A DNA stretch of 64,000 nucleotides from Pseudomonas turukhanskensis (GCF_027922365.1 NZ_BSFN01000006.1:1-64000); one strand, 5' to 3'; shown: positions 50,926 to 59,759, counted from the first letter of the stretch. Program-made: numbers and translations. The notes: a model not told the origin generated them from the sequence alone.

Positions 50926-53835
50926 TTATTGGCAAGCCTCGCAATCCGGCTCATCAATCGCGCAAGCCTTCGGCACCGGAGCTGGGCCGGCTTGTGGGGC
51001 TGGCGCTGCCGACTGGGCCGGTGCTGCGCTTTGGCTTTCGCCGCCGCCGCTCGACACGGCGTTCAGCTTGCCGGTGTTGATGGTGGATTTTTCGGTGCTG
51101 GTGGCGGCCAGGGCACGGAGGTAGTAGGTGGTTTTCAGGCCACGGTACCAAGCCATGCGGTAGGTCACGTCCAGTTTCTTGCCGCTGGCGCCAGCGATGT
51201 ACAGGTTCAGGGACTGGGCCTGGTCGATCCATTTCTGGCGACGGCTGGCGGCGTCCACGATCCACTTGGTGTCGACTTCAAACGCGGTGGCGTAGAGGTC
51301 TTTGAGTTCCTGCGGAATACGCTCGATCTGCTGTACCGAACCGTCGTAGTACTTCAGGTCGTTGATCATGACCGAGTCCCACAGGCCGCGGGCTTTGAGG
51401 TCGCGAACCAGGTACGGGTTGATCACGGTGAATTCGCCCGAGAGGTTCGATTTCACGTACAGGTTCTGGTAGGTCGGTTCGATCGACTGCGACACGCCAG
51501 TGATGTTGGCGATGGTGGCGGTCGGTGCGATGGCCATGATGTTGGAGTTACGAATACCTTTCTGCACGCGGGCACGTACCGGCGCCCAGTCCAGGCTTTC
51601 GGCGAGGTCGACGTCGATGTATTTCTGGCCACGTTGCTCGATCAGGATCTGCTGCGAGTCGAGCGGCAGAATGCCTTTGCTCCACAGCGAGCCCTGGAAG
51701 GTTTCGTAGGCGCCACGCTCATCAGCCAGGTCGCACGAGGCTTGAATGGCGTAGTAGCTCACCGCTTCCATCGAGCTGTCGGCAAATTGCACGGCAGCGT
51801 CGGAGCCGTACGGAATGTGCTGCAGGTACAAGGCGTCCTGGAAGCCCATGATGCCCAGGCCCACGGGGCGGTGTTTGAAGTTCGAGTTACGCGCTTGTGG
51901 CACCGAGTAGTAGTTGATGTCGATAACGTTATCGAGCATGCGGACGGCGGTGTTCACGGTGCGTTGCAGTTTGGCCAGGTCCAGCTTGCCGTCGACGATG
52001 TGGTTCGGCAGGTTGATGGAGCCCAGGTTGCAAACGGCGATCTCGTCCTTGTTGGTGTTCAAGGTGATCTCGGTGCACAGGTTGGAGCTGTGAACCACGC
52101 CCACGTGCTGCTGCGGGCTGCGCAGGTTGCAGGGGTCTTTGAAGGTCAGCCATGGGTGGCCGGTTTCAAACAACATGGACAGCATCTTGCGCCACAGGTC
52201 TTTGGCTTGGATGGTCTTGAACAGTTTGATCTTGCCGCCGTATTGGGTCAGGGCTTCGTAGTACTCGTAGCGCTCTTCGAAGGCTTTACCGGTCAGGTCG
52301 TGCAGGTCTGGCACTTCGCTTGGCGAGAACAGGGTCCATGGGCCGTCGTCGAATACGCGCTTCATGAACAGGTCTGGAATCCAGTTGGCGGTGTTCATGT
52401 CGTGGGTGCGGCGACGGTCGTCACCGGTGTTTTTACGCAGCTCGATGAACTCTTCGATGTCCATGTGCCAGGTTTCCAGGTAGGCACATACCGCGCCTTT
52501 GCGCTTGCCGCCCTGGTTTACCGCTACGGCGGTGTCGTTGACCACCTTGAGGAAGGGCACAACGCCTTGCGATTTGCCGTTGGTGCCTTTGATGTAGGCG
52601 CCCAGCGACCGAACTGGCGTCCAGTCGTTACCCAGGCCGCCGGCGAATTTGCTCAGCAGGGCGTTGTCGCGGATGGCGTCGTAGATGCCGCCCAGGTCGT
52701 CCGGCACGGTGGTCAGGTAGCAAGAGGAGAGCTGTGCACGCAGGGTACCGGCGTTGAACAGGGTAGGGGTGGAGCTCATGTAGTCGAACGAGGACAGCAG
52801 GTTGTAGAACTCGATCGCGCGGTCTTCTTTCTGCTTCTCTTCAATCGCCAGGCCCATGGCCACGCGCATGAAGAACACTTGCGGCAGTTCGAACCGGATG
52901 CCGTCTTTGTGAATGAAGTAGCGGTCGTACAGGGTTTGCAGGCCCAGGTAGGTGAATTGCTGGTCGCGCTCGTGGTTTATGGCTTTGCCCAGTTTTTCCA
53001 GGTCGAAGTCACGCAGTACGGGGTTCAGCAGTTCGAACTCGATGCCTTTTTCGATGTAGGCCGGCAGCGCTTTGGCGTACAGGTCTACCATCTCGTGGTG
53101 GGTGGCGCTGGTGGCGACACCGAGGAAGCCCAGGCCTTCGGCGCGGATGTTGTCCATCAACAGGCGCGCGGTCACGTAGGAGTAGTTCGGCTCGCGCTCT
53201 ACCAGGGTACGGGCGGTCATCACCAGGGCGGTGTTGACGTCGCTCTGCGCTACGCCGTCGTAGAGGTTTTTCAGGGTTTCGCGTTGGATCAGGTCGCCGT
53301 CGACTTCAGCCAGGCCTTCGCAGGCTTCGGTCACGATGGTGTTCAGGCGGCCCAGGTCCAGCGGCGTAACGCTGCCGTCGCTGTGGGTAACGCGGATGCT
53401 TGGGTGCGGCTGGGCCGGCTCGTTGCTGCCACGTACGGCGCGCTCTTTGGTGCGGGCGTCGCGGTAGATGACGTAGTCGCGGGCCACTTTCTGCTCGCCG
53501 GCACGCATCAGGGCCAGTTCAACCTGGTCCTGGATTTCTTCGATGTGAATAGTGCCGCCCGATGGCATGCGGCGCTTGAAGGTGGCGCTGACCTGTTCGG
53601 TCAGGCGGGCAACGGTCTCGTGAATGCGCGACGAAGCGGCAGCGGTGCCGCCCTCAACTGCGAGAAAGGCCTTGGTGATGGCTACGGTGATTTTGTCATC
53701 GGTGTACGGCACCACGGTGCCGTTACGTTTGATCACGCGCAGTTGGCCTGGGGCGGTGGCGTTCAGGTCCTGGGTGGTATCAGGCACTTGAGGCGCTACG
53801 GCCTGGGGGTTCTCGCGAGAGAGGTCGGTCTGCAT
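50926..53835 (-). CDS. nrdA: Class Ia ribonucleotide reductase, alpha subunit, with two ATP-cones
   Basis: 969 residues from ATG 53833-53835, preceded by GGAGACTTCA. An earlier ATG (53854-53856) lacks a site. Two N-terminal ATP-cones are visible: LRVIKRNGTVVPYTDDKITV (about 30-125) and IRVTHSDGSVTPLDLGRLNT (about 145-230), as in P. aeruginosa NrdA. Catalytic features: LSSCYLTTVPDDLGG, NLCTEITLNT with the radical-site Asn-Cys-Glu, and AVCNLGSINL. The C-terminus has the redox pair CAIDEPDCEACQ. An Ala/Pro/Gln linker precedes the tail. It forms the reductase with NrdB. Confidence 0.97.
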   Translation of the reverse strand: MQTDLSRENPQAVAPQVPDTTQDLNATAPGQLRVIKRNGTVVPYTDDKITVAITKAFLAVEGGTAAASSRIHETVARLTEQVSATFKRRMPSGGTIHIEEIQDQVELALMRAGEQKVARDYVIYRDARTKERAVRGSNEPAQPHPSIRVTHSDGSVTPLDLGRLNTIVTEACEGLAEVDGDLIQRETLKNLYDGVAQSDVNTALVMTARTLVEREPNYSYVTARLLMDNIRAEGLGFLGVATSATHHEMVDLYAKALPAYIEKGIEFELLNPVLRDFDLEKLGKAINHERDQQFTYLGLQTLYDRYFIHKDGIRFELPQVFFMRVAMGLAIEEKQKEDRAIEFYNLLSSFDYMSSTPTLFNAGTLRAQLSSCYLTTVPDDLGGIYDAIRDNALLSKFAGGLGNDWTPVRSLGAYIKGTNGKSQGVVPFLKVVNDTAVAVNQGGKRKGAVCAYLETWHMDIEEFIELRKNTGDDRRRTHDMNTANWIPDLFMKRVFDDGPWTLFSPSEVPDLHDLTGKAFEERYEYYEALTQYGGKIKLFKTIQAKDLWRKMLSMLFETGHPWLTFKDPCNLRSPQQHVGVVHSSNLCTEITLNTNKDEIAVCNLGSINLPNHIVDGKLDLAKLQRTVNTAVRMLDNVIDINYYSVPQARNSNFKHRPVGLGIMGFQDALYLQHIPYGSDAAVQFADSSMEAVSYYAIQASCDLADERGAYETFQGSLWSKGILPLDSQQILIEQRGQKYIDVDLAESLDWAPVRARVQKGIRNSNIMAIAPTATIANITGVSQSIEPTYQNLYVKSNLSGEFTVINPYLVRDLKARGLWDSVMINDLKYYDGSVQQIERIPQELKDLYATAFEVDTKWIVDAASRRQKWIDQAQSLNLYIAGASGKKLDVTYRMAWYRGLKTTYYLRALAATSTEKSTINTGKLNAVSSGGGESQSAAPAQSAAPAPQAGPAPVPKACAIDEPDCEACQ

Positions 53836-54072
53836 TGAAGTCTCCGTGTTCTGCATTTATCTAAGTTTGGACACCGCGTGTGGACGCCGTTCATTCCATT
53901 GTTTGCTATGTACCAGGTGTTTCTAGAACCACTAATTCGACCATCCAAATGCCCTGCACACAGCGCCTATCAAGCAGCGAAGGGCTGGCAGCAAGGTCTT
54001 ACAGCAGGGTGTTGGGTAAGGCTCAAGCGCTTCCATGGCTCAAAAAGTTACAGTTCGTTGGTTAAAACGTAA

Positions 54073-54088
54073 CCACAATACCTAGTGG
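54073..54088. promoter_or_regulatory. Candidate NrdR box 1
   Basis: CCACAATACCTAGTGG, flanked A..T, is a near-palindrome close to the NrdR consensus ACACWATATATWGTGT. It is about 240 bases upstream of the nrdA start. NrdR represses nrd genes widely in bacteria. Confidence 0.45.
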
Positions 54089-54265
54089 TGCTTGCCTGGT
54101 GGCGTTACACCGAAAGCTGGCCGTTCGTCACGCATTTTCCGGGCCAGTTTTCAAATTCGCCACCGAGGCGGCGAATGGGGAATTAAAGAGCATTTTGTGC
54201 GACCGGTGGTGGCCTGCGAAGGGGCCGGGGCGTTTCATTCTAGTAGTGCCCGGTCGGCTGCCAAA

Positions 54266-54281
54266 ACCCTACATATAGGTG
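54266..54281. promoter_or_regulatory. Candidate NrdR box 2
   Basis: ACCCTACATATAGGTG keeps the C-W-A..ATATWG core of the NrdR consensus. It is about 190 bases from box 1, farther than the usual paired spacing, so it may serve another promoter or be chance. Confidence 0.3.
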
Positions 54282-54349
54282 TTTGGCGCGATGGGGATAC
54301 AAGATAGAGCGGTCACCGACGCATTGCAAGACGACTGTTACACACAGCC

Positions 54350-54370
54350 TGTGGATAAAGCTGTGGGTTA
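54350..54370. promoter_or_regulatory. DnaA box pair
   Basis: TGTGGATAA (54350-54358) is a perfect DnaA box, and TGTGGGTTA (54362-54370) is a near match in the same orientation three bases on. DnaA boxes upstream of nrdAB are known in E. coli and link reductase expression to replication initiation. Confidence 0.5.
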
Positions 54371-54564
54371 CTTTGGGGTAACTGGGCTTAGCCCGCGCGG
54401 TCACTGGGATTGCTTGATTTGCACCACTCGTCGCTGACGAAACGAGTGCAAATGTAGGAGTGGTCCTACTTTGCGCTTTTGCACCTTACCACTACATGTT
54501 GTGTTTTTTGTTGCAGCCTTGGCATGGGGTGTGCAGTTCGCGAGGGCCTGGCAAAACACCAATT

Positions 54565-54646
54565 CGTAGGAGCCAGCTTGCTGGCGAATGGCGGCCCAGA
54601 TGCGGTTTCGGTTCCGGCCAATTCGCGAGCAAGCTCGCTCCTACAA
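54565..54646. repeat. REP palindrome, family F (TAGGAGC...GCTCCTA)
   Basis: CGTAGGAGCCAGCTTGCTGG (54565-54584) and ATTCGCGAGCAAGCTCGCTC (54621-54640, continuing CTACAA) face each other. This is the best known P. fluorescens/putida REP type. A half copy is at 62179-62200. Confidence 0.85.
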
Positions 54647-54717
54647 CAGCCCGGCGTTGGTTTGGCGATATACAATGCCGCCCTTTCCGGTCACGGCCCA
54701 AGCAGTAGGAGACAGTG

Positions 54718-55446
54718 GTGGAGCAAGAAGCCTGGCAAATCCTTATTGTCGAAGACGACGAGCGTCTGGCCGAGCTGACGCGTGAGTACCTGCAAAGCAA
54801 TGGCTTGAAGGTGGCTATCGAATCGGATGGCGCCAAGGCGGCGGCGCGCATTCTGCGTGACCAACCCGATCTGGTAGTACTCGACCTTATGCTGCCCGGT
54901 GAAGACGGCTTGTCCATCTGCCGCAAGGTTCGCCCCAGTTACCACGGCCCGATTCTGATGCTCACTGCCCGCAGCGATGACATGGACCAGGTCCTGGGCC
55001 TAGAGATGGGCGCCGACGATTACGTGTGCAAACCGGTGCGCCCGCGCGTGTTGCTGGCCCGAATTCGGGCACTGTTGCGCCGCAGCGAAGGCGTTAGCGA
55101 GGCCGCCCCTGTGGATAACCAGCGCCGTCTGGAATACGGCGTGCTCGTTATCGACAGCGCCATGCGCGAAGCCTGGTTGCGTGAGCAGAGCATCGAACTC
55201 ACCAGCGCCGAATTCGATTTGCTCTGGCTGCTGGCCTCCAATGCCGGACGCATTCTCTCGCGTGAGGAGATCTTTACCGCCTTGCGCGGCATTGAGTACG
55301 ACGGCCTGGACCGTTCCATCGATGTGCGCATCTCCCGTATTCGCCCCAAAATCGGTGACGATCCGATGCACCCGCGCCTGATCAAGACCGTGCGCAGCAA
55401 AGGTTATCTGTTTGTGGCCGAAGCGGCCGAAGCGCTGGCCAGCTAA
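54718..55446 (+). CDS. OmpR-family response regulator (RstA-like, PA1157-like position)
   Basis: 242 residues from GTG 54718, the second of two adjacent GTGs, chosen because AGGAG lies 6 bases upstream and the family starts at MEQEAWQ. Receiver: VEDDERL, phospho-acceptor Asp56 (LVVLDLMLPG), LTARSDDMDQ and DDYVCKPVRP. DNA-binding winged helix: ELTSAEFDLLWLLASNAGRI ... GLDRSIDVRISRIRPKIGDD. It is followed 39 bases later by its kinase and is divergent from nrdA, as in P. aeruginosa (PA1157 next to nrdA). Target genes unknown. Confidence 0.92.
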   Translation: MEQEAWQILIVEDDERLAELTREYLQSNGLKVAIESDGAKAAARILRDQPDLVVLDLMLPGEDGLSICRKVRPSYHGPILMLTARSDDMDQVLGLEMGADDYVCKPVRPRVLLARIRALLRRSEGVSEAAPVDNQRRLEYGVLVIDSAMREAWLREQSIELTSAEFDLLWLLASNAGRILSREEIFTALRGIEYDGLDRSIDVRISRIRPKIGDDPMHPRLIKTVRSKGYLFVAEAAEALAS

Positions 55447-55485
55447 ACCTCTCTATATAAAGAAGAACAACGGGACGCCCGGTAG

Positions 55486-57087
55486 ATGAACTCGATTTTC
55501 CTGCGCATCTATGGCGGCATGCTGACGGCCTTCGTGCTGGTGGCGCTGCTGGGCGTGCTGAGCCTGCATTTGCTCAACGAAGTGCGCAGTGACCAATACC
55601 GCGAGCGCCTGGCGCGCGGCACCTTCAGTTTGATGACCGACAACCTCGCCGCCATGACCCCGGTGGAGCGCCGCCGCGCCGTGGTGGTATGGGGCCGCTT
55701 GCTGGGCATTCCCCTGGCGCTGGAGCCGCTGGCCGGGCAACAGTTGGACAGCCGTGCGCGCAATCGCCTGCTCGATGGTCAGGTGCTGGTGGAACAAACC
55801 GGCCCGCATGCCGCCAAGGTGTACGGCCTGATGAGCGACACCGAGCAACTGGTGCTGGTGGGTGAGGTGCAGCAAATCAGCGAGCAACTGGCTCGCGCCA
55901 CCGTGTACCTGCTGATCGACGAACTCATTCGCTTCCCCATTGCCGAGCAACCCCAACGCCTGCAAGCGCTGGCGGCCTCCAAGGAGTTCGGCTTCAACCT
56001 GCGCCTGGTCAAGCCGCAGGACGCGGAGCTGGACGACGACCAGCGCCGCCGTATCGACGAGGGCGACACGGTGATGGCGCTGGGCAAGGAGGGCGATTCC
56101 ATCCATGTATTCTCCGGCGTCACCGGCACGCCTTGGGTGCTGGAAATCGGCCCGCTGTACCAGATGAACCCCTATCCGCCGCAGCTGTTGGTGTTGATCG
56201 GGGTTATTGCCCTGAGCCTGATCGGCCTGATCGTGTACCTGCTAGTGCGCCAGTTGGAACAGCGCCTGTTGGGCCTGGAAGAAACCGCCACCCGTATTGC
56301 CCTTGGCAAGCTGGAATCTCGCGTGCCGGGCGGCGGCGCCGATTCGGTCGGGCGCCTGGCCGCGGCCTTCAACGCCATGGCCGAACACCTGCAGCGCTCG
56401 CTGACCATTCAACGCGAGATGGTGCGTGCCGTCAGCCACGAGCTGCGCACGCCGGTGGCGCGCTTGCGGTTTGGCCTGGAAATGATCGGCGATGCGCAAA
56501 CCGATGCGGCGCGGCGCAAGTACATGGACGGCATGGACGGCGATATCCAGGACCTGGATAAGCTGGTGGACGAAATGCTCACCTACGCCCGCCTGGAGCA
56601 AGGCGCGCCGGCGCTGAATTTCCAGCCCATCGACCTCGACGCCTTGCTCGACCAGGTGATCGACGAGCTGGCCCCGCTGCGCCCTGGCGTGCGTGTGGAG
56701 CGGGGGCCGAGTATTCCCGCCGTGGACGGCAGCGGCGCGCTGGTGGAAGCCGAATGGCGCTACCTGCACCGCGCCCTGCAGAACCTGGTGAGCAACGCCA
56801 TGCGCCACGCCGAGTCGCGGGTGCGCTTGAGTTATCAGGTGGGCTTGAAGCGTTGCCGGCTGGACGTGGAAGACGATGGCCCCGGTATTCCCGAGGCCGA
56901 GTGGGAGCGGCTGTTTACCCCGTTTCTACGCCTGGACGACAGCCGCACCCGCGCCTCGGGCGGGCACGGGCTGGGCTTGTCGATTGTGCGGCGCATTATT
57001 TACTGGCACGGCGGGCGGGCGCAGATCAGCCGCAGTGAAGCGTTGGGTGGTGCGTGCTTTAGCCTGGTGTGGCCGCGTAAACAGTAG
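55486..57087 (+). CDS. Sensor histidine kinase (RstB-like), partner of the upstream regulator
   Basis: 533 residues. Helix one (about 8-30), a periplasmic domain of about 190 residues, helix two (LLVLIGVIALSLIGLIVYLL), HAMP, HisKA with His in MVRAVSHELRTPVARLRFGL, and HATPase with NLVSNAMRHAESRV, VEDDGPGIP and GGHGLGLSIVRRII. Longer than E. coli RstB (433) mainly in the sensor part. Its TAG stop (57085-57087) is the edge of a family B REP. Confidence 0.92.
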   Translation: MNSIFLRIYGGMLTAFVLVALLGVLSLHLLNEVRSDQYRERLARGTFSLMTDNLAAMTPVERRRAVVVWGRLLGIPLALEPLAGQQLDSRARNRLLDGQVLVEQTGPHAAKVYGLMSDTEQLVLVGEVQQISEQLARATVYLLIDELIRFPIAEQPQRLQALAASKEFGFNLRLVKPQDAELDDDQRRRIDEGDTVMALGKEGDSIHVFSGVTGTPWVLEIGPLYQMNPYPPQLLVLIGVIALSLIGLIVYLLVRQLEQRLLGLEETATRIALGKLESRVPGGGADSVGRLAAAFNAMAEHLQRSLTIQREMVRAVSHELRTPVARLRFGLEMIGDAQTDAARRKYMDGMDGDIQDLDKLVDEMLTYARLEQGAPALNFQPIDLDALLDQVIDELAPLRPGVRVERGPSIPAVDGSGALVEAEWRYLHRALQNLVSNAMRHAESRVRLSYQVGLKRCRLDVEDDGPGIPEAEWERLFTPFLRLDDSRTRASGGHGLGLSIVRRIIYWHGGRAQISRSEALGGACFSLVWPRKQ

Positions 57088-57168
57088 GGCGAATACCCGC
57101 TTGCGGGTATCGGCCGTTACGCGGGCAATCGAGCAGCGGCGCTTATCGCATTTCGATATTCGCTCTAA
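57085..57168. repeat. REP pair, family B
   Basis: TAGGGCGAATACCCGCTTGC (57085-57104) with its inner complement, and a degenerate right unit GCTTATCGCATTTCGATATT (57141-57160, then CGCTCTAA). The left TAG is the kinase stop codon. Confidence 0.8.
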
Positions 57169-57242
57169 GGCCCCGCGATTGCTGGTATTTCCATAAGGTG
57201 CGTACAGCGCACTCCCACTTAAGCGCACTCCCGGAACTCTCG

Positions 57243-58235
57243 ATGGCCTCCACTCGCCACAAACCCCTGCCTTACGCTGAACGCGCTCTGCTATTCAGCC
57301 AACTGGCCGCTCTGGAAAACGCGGGAATGCCGGTGGCGTCCGCCTTTAAAACCCTGCAAATAAGCCCGCCGACGCAAAAGCGCATCGAAGTGGCCGCGCG
57401 CCTGCTGAACCAAGGCACCGACGTGGCCAGCGCAGGGCTGGCGTCTGCTTTGTTTTCCCCGTTGGAGGTCGCGCTGGTGCGTGCCGCGCAATCGGCCGGC
57501 AGCCCGGCGCGGGTGTACCAGCGCCTGGCCGACAGCTACAGCGTGCGCGCCCAACAAATCAAAACCCTGCGCTCGCGGTTGCTGATGCCGCTTGGCGTGT
57601 TGCTGCTCGGCCTGCTGGTGCAACCGTTGCCGGAACTGGTGGCGGGTACGCTGAGCGTTGCCGAGTATTGCTGGGGCGTGGCGTATCCGCTGCTGGGGCT
57701 GATGATGGCGGGGTGGCTGGGCAAGACGCTGCTGAGACGCCTGGAAAAGCCGGCGCCGCTGAACGCAACCGCCGCGGACGCCTGGATGCTGCAGGTGCCG
57801 CTGTTGGGCAGTGCCTATTCGCGGCGCAATACGCGGGACTATTTCGAAAGCCTAGGCTTGATGCTGGAGGCGGGCATGCCGATGTTCGAAGCGTTGCCCA
57901 AGGCAGCGGCGAGCGTGAGTAACCACGCGTTGCGCCGTGAGTTCAGCGCCATGCAGCAGCGGGTGCTGGCGGGCGAGGCCCTGTCCCAAGCCATGGCGCC
58001 GATGGGCTTTCTAGGCCGGCCACAGCTGATGAACCTGGTGCACACAGGCGAGGCGAGCGGCACGTTGGCGCAAACGCTATTGGCCTACGCGACCCGCGAG
58101 AGCCAGACCCTGGCCAACCAGCAAGATACCTTGCTCACCTGGTTGCCACGGTTGCTGTATATCGGCGTAGCGACGTGGATGGCGTACAGCCTGATCATCG
58201 GCGCCGGTGTTCCACCGATGCCGGAAGGGTTGTAG
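57243..58235 (+). CDS. GspF-domain (type II secretion F-like) inner-membrane protein, stand-alone
   Basis: 330 residues from ATG 57243. Two GspF units: AERALLFSQLAALENAGMPV (about 10-125) and RNTRDYFESLGLMLEAGMPM (about 200-310). Three hydrophobic segments (about 110-130, 150-170, 300-320). Such proteins form the membrane platform of type II/IV pilus machines, but no GspE, pilin or secretin genes adjoin, so it is an orphan with unknown role. The ribosome site is weak. The TAG stop (58233-58235) is again the REP edge. Confidence 0.8.
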   Translation: MASTRHKPLPYAERALLFSQLAALENAGMPVASAFKTLQISPPTQKRIEVAARLLNQGTDVASAGLASALFSPLEVALVRAAQSAGSPARVYQRLADSYSVRAQQIKTLRSRLLMPLGVLLLGLLVQPLPELVAGTLSVAEYCWGVAYPLLGLMMAGWLGKTLLRRLEKPAPLNATAADAWMLQVPLLGSAYSRRNTRDYFESLGLMLEAGMPMFEALPKAAASVSNHALRREFSAMQQRVLAGEALSQAMAPMGFLGRPQLMNLVHTGEASGTLAQTLLAYATRESQTLANQQDTLLTWLPRLLYIGVATWMAYSLIIGAGVPPMPEGL

Positions 58236-58316
58236 GGCCCATGCCCGCTTGCGGGTATCCGCCCTCGCGCGGGCAATCGTGCATAGGCGGATATCGCTTT
58301 GCGATATTCGCCCTAC
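58233..58316. repeat. REP pair, family B
   Basis: TAGGGCCCATGCCCGCTTGC (58233-58252) and GGCGGATATCGCTTTGCGAT (58286-58305, then ATTCGCCCTA). Both outer TAGs serve as stop codons, of the GspF-like gene on the left and of pcpS on the right. Confidence 0.85.
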
Positions 58317-59020
58317 GCGACGGCGATCAGGCTTAGCAAACGCCCATCAAATTGTCCGAACTGCCCCTCAAGTTCACTGCCGCTTTTCCACTCAGCCGAC
58401 AAGTCGGTCAACAACCGCAGCCGCGCCGTGCCGTCCGTGCTCCACTCCAACACTTCGGCATGCTCGAAATAGAAGCGCTTGAGCGTCAGCGGGTACAGCG
58501 CTTTGAACAGGCTTTCCTTCAGCGAAAACGTCAGCGTCACCAGCAGCGCCAGTTGCTCCAGGTCCAGCAGGCTGGCGCGGCGCAGCTCCACGGGAGTGAG
58601 AATTTCCCCTTGCAGGCGCTTGGCGCGGTCGGTGCTCAGCAGGTTTTCCACGTCCAGCCCCAGGCCGCGCCAGTCGCCGCTGTTGGCCACAATCGCCGCC
58701 GCCCAGTTTTTGCCGTGGGTAATGGAGCCGCTGATACCGGCTGGCCATTGCGGCGCACGGTCGGCGCCGACGGCGGGCACTACATCGCCGCCGTTCAACC
58801 GCCTCAGTGCTTCGCGCGCACACACGCGGCCGGCGAGAAACTCGGCCTGGCGCTTGGCCACGCCATGGGCGGGCGCAATCTGGCTGCGTTGAAAGTCATC
58901 AGGCGCCAGCTGGGCCGGGTTGAACTCAGTGCTGATAAAGCGGGTATTGGCCAGCGGCTGCGGCAAAGGCCAGTGATCGGAGAGCGGGGTGCAGCAGGCG
59001 GGGAGAGGATAAGTTAGCAT
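58313..59020 (-). CDS. pcpS: 4'-phosphopantetheinyl transferase (Sfp/EntD type)
   Basis: 235 residues from ATG 59018-59020. The sequence follows P. aeruginosa PcpS closely: KRQAEFLAGRVCAREALRRL, GSITHGKNWAAAIVA, WRGLGLDVENLL (metal-binding Asp) and VTLTFSLKESLFKALYPLTL (catalytic Glu-Lys), ending RLLSLIAVA. It activates acyl/peptidyl carrier proteins of fatty acid, siderophore and other synthases with coenzyme A. Its stop is the TAG edge of a family B REP (58313-58315). Confidence 0.95.
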   Translation of the reverse strand: MLTYPLPACCTPLSDHWPLPQPLANTRFISTEFNPAQLAPDDFQRSQIAPAHGVAKRQAEFLAGRVCAREALRRLNGGDVVPAVGADRAPQWPAGISGSITHGKNWAAAIVANSGDWRGLGLDVENLLSTDRAKRLQGEILTPVELRRASLLDLEQLALLVTLTFSLKESLFKALYPLTLKRFYFEHAEVLEWSTDGTARLRLLTDLSAEWKSGSELEGQFGQFDGRLLSLIAVA

Positions 59021-59084
59021 GGCGGCATTCTGCCGCGTCGGCGCACGGGGGGCCAGCGGGTGTTGGCGTTTACATTTCTTTTCA

Positions 59085-59255
59085 TAACGGCAACAAAGCG
59101 ACACGGATTGTGTCGGCCATATTTGCCAGACTGCCGCCGCGTTTCTTCGGAACGCAGGTGAGGTTGTAGTTTGGTGGCGCCGCTTCGAGGTGTGTGGCAC
59201 CAGACCTTAGTCACTGATTTAAGTGCGGGAGCCCGTTTGGGCTCCCGTTTTTTTT
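59085..59255 (+). ncRNA. Possible small RNA ending in a strong terminator
   Basis: The plus strand between pcpS and DUF3820 has no gene, but ends in a textbook intrinsic terminator. Upstream lies a perfect CGACAC-GGATT-GTGTCG hairpin (about 59099-59115) and further GC hairpins. The 5' end is not defined; limits given are approximate. It could correspond to a known Pseudomonas sRNA, but I cannot assign one with confidence. Confidence 0.4.
59227..59255 (+). terminator. Rho-independent terminator
   Basis: GGGAGCCC-GTTT-GGGCTCCC followed by G and eight Ts. It faces plus-strand transcription although no plus-strand protein gene lies before it. Confidence 0.9.
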
Positions 59256-59281
59256 GCGCGGATACATTACCTTTTCCAGGA

Positions 59282-59343
59282 ATCGAGGCTAAAGCCTCTC
59301 CTACAGATACCTCCATCCGTGCAGGAGAGGCTTCAGCCTCGAG
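59282..59343. repeat. REP, family E
   Basis: ATCGAGGCTAAAGCCTCTCC (59283-59302) and GCAGGAGAGGCTTCAGCCTC (59321-59340, then GAG). Followed by TTTTTGACC. Confidence 0.8.
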
Positions 59344-59401
59344 TTTTTGACCCTGATCTCTTACCCTACGGCCTTGCCAAGCAATTGCCCCAAGGCCTGC
59401 C

Positions 59402-59629
59402 ATGAAACCCGAAGACCTTCTGCTGCTAGTCACCCGCGAGATGCCCTATGGCAAGTACAAGGGCCGGCTGATTGCGGATTTGCCAGGGCCTTACCTCAAT
59501 TGGTTTGCCCGCGAAGGTTTTCCCAAGGGCGAGATCGGTCAGCTGCTGCAACTGATGCAGGAGATCGACCACAACGGGCTCGGTGAACTGCTCACGCCGC
59601 TGCGCAAGAAACCGCCGGTACGCCGCTGA
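59402..59629 (+). CDS. DUF3820 family protein
   Basis: 75 residues with the family core MPYGKYKGRLIADLPGPYLN followed by WFAREGFPKGEIG. DUF3820 proteins (also called putative quorum-sensing-regulated virulence factor) are small and resemble the nuclease-associated YqaJ-adjacent fold, but have no proven activity. The ATG follows GCCTGCC, a weak site. Confidence 0.85.
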   Translation: MKPEDLLLLVTREMPYGKYKGRLIADLPGPYLNWFAREGFPKGEIGQLLQLMQEIDHNGLGELLTPLRKKPPVRR

Positions 59630-59759
59630 CCACGCGCCTTGCGCAACTTTCCCGGTTTGCTTCTATGCTGCAAAAACTGCCTCGCCTATGCGGGCGGTTG
59701 GGGGACACGCGAGCGCTTGAAGCGCTTTCGCTTCATAAGGATTGTGCGGGGCACTTCGA

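Larger units (their letters stand above)
53836..54717. other. 882-base regulatory gap between nrdA and the divergent response regulator
   Basis: No convincing gene is present. It holds two NrdR-box-like palindromes, two DnaA-box-like sites and a REP pair, listed separately. The T/A-rich part 53860-54060 shows no obvious structure. Confidence 0.6.

Noticed and set aside
50929..53838. 969-codon open frame on the plus strand opposite nrdA
   Set aside because: A GC-skewed shadow of nrdA. Its translation has no recognisable domain and nrdA is unmistakable.
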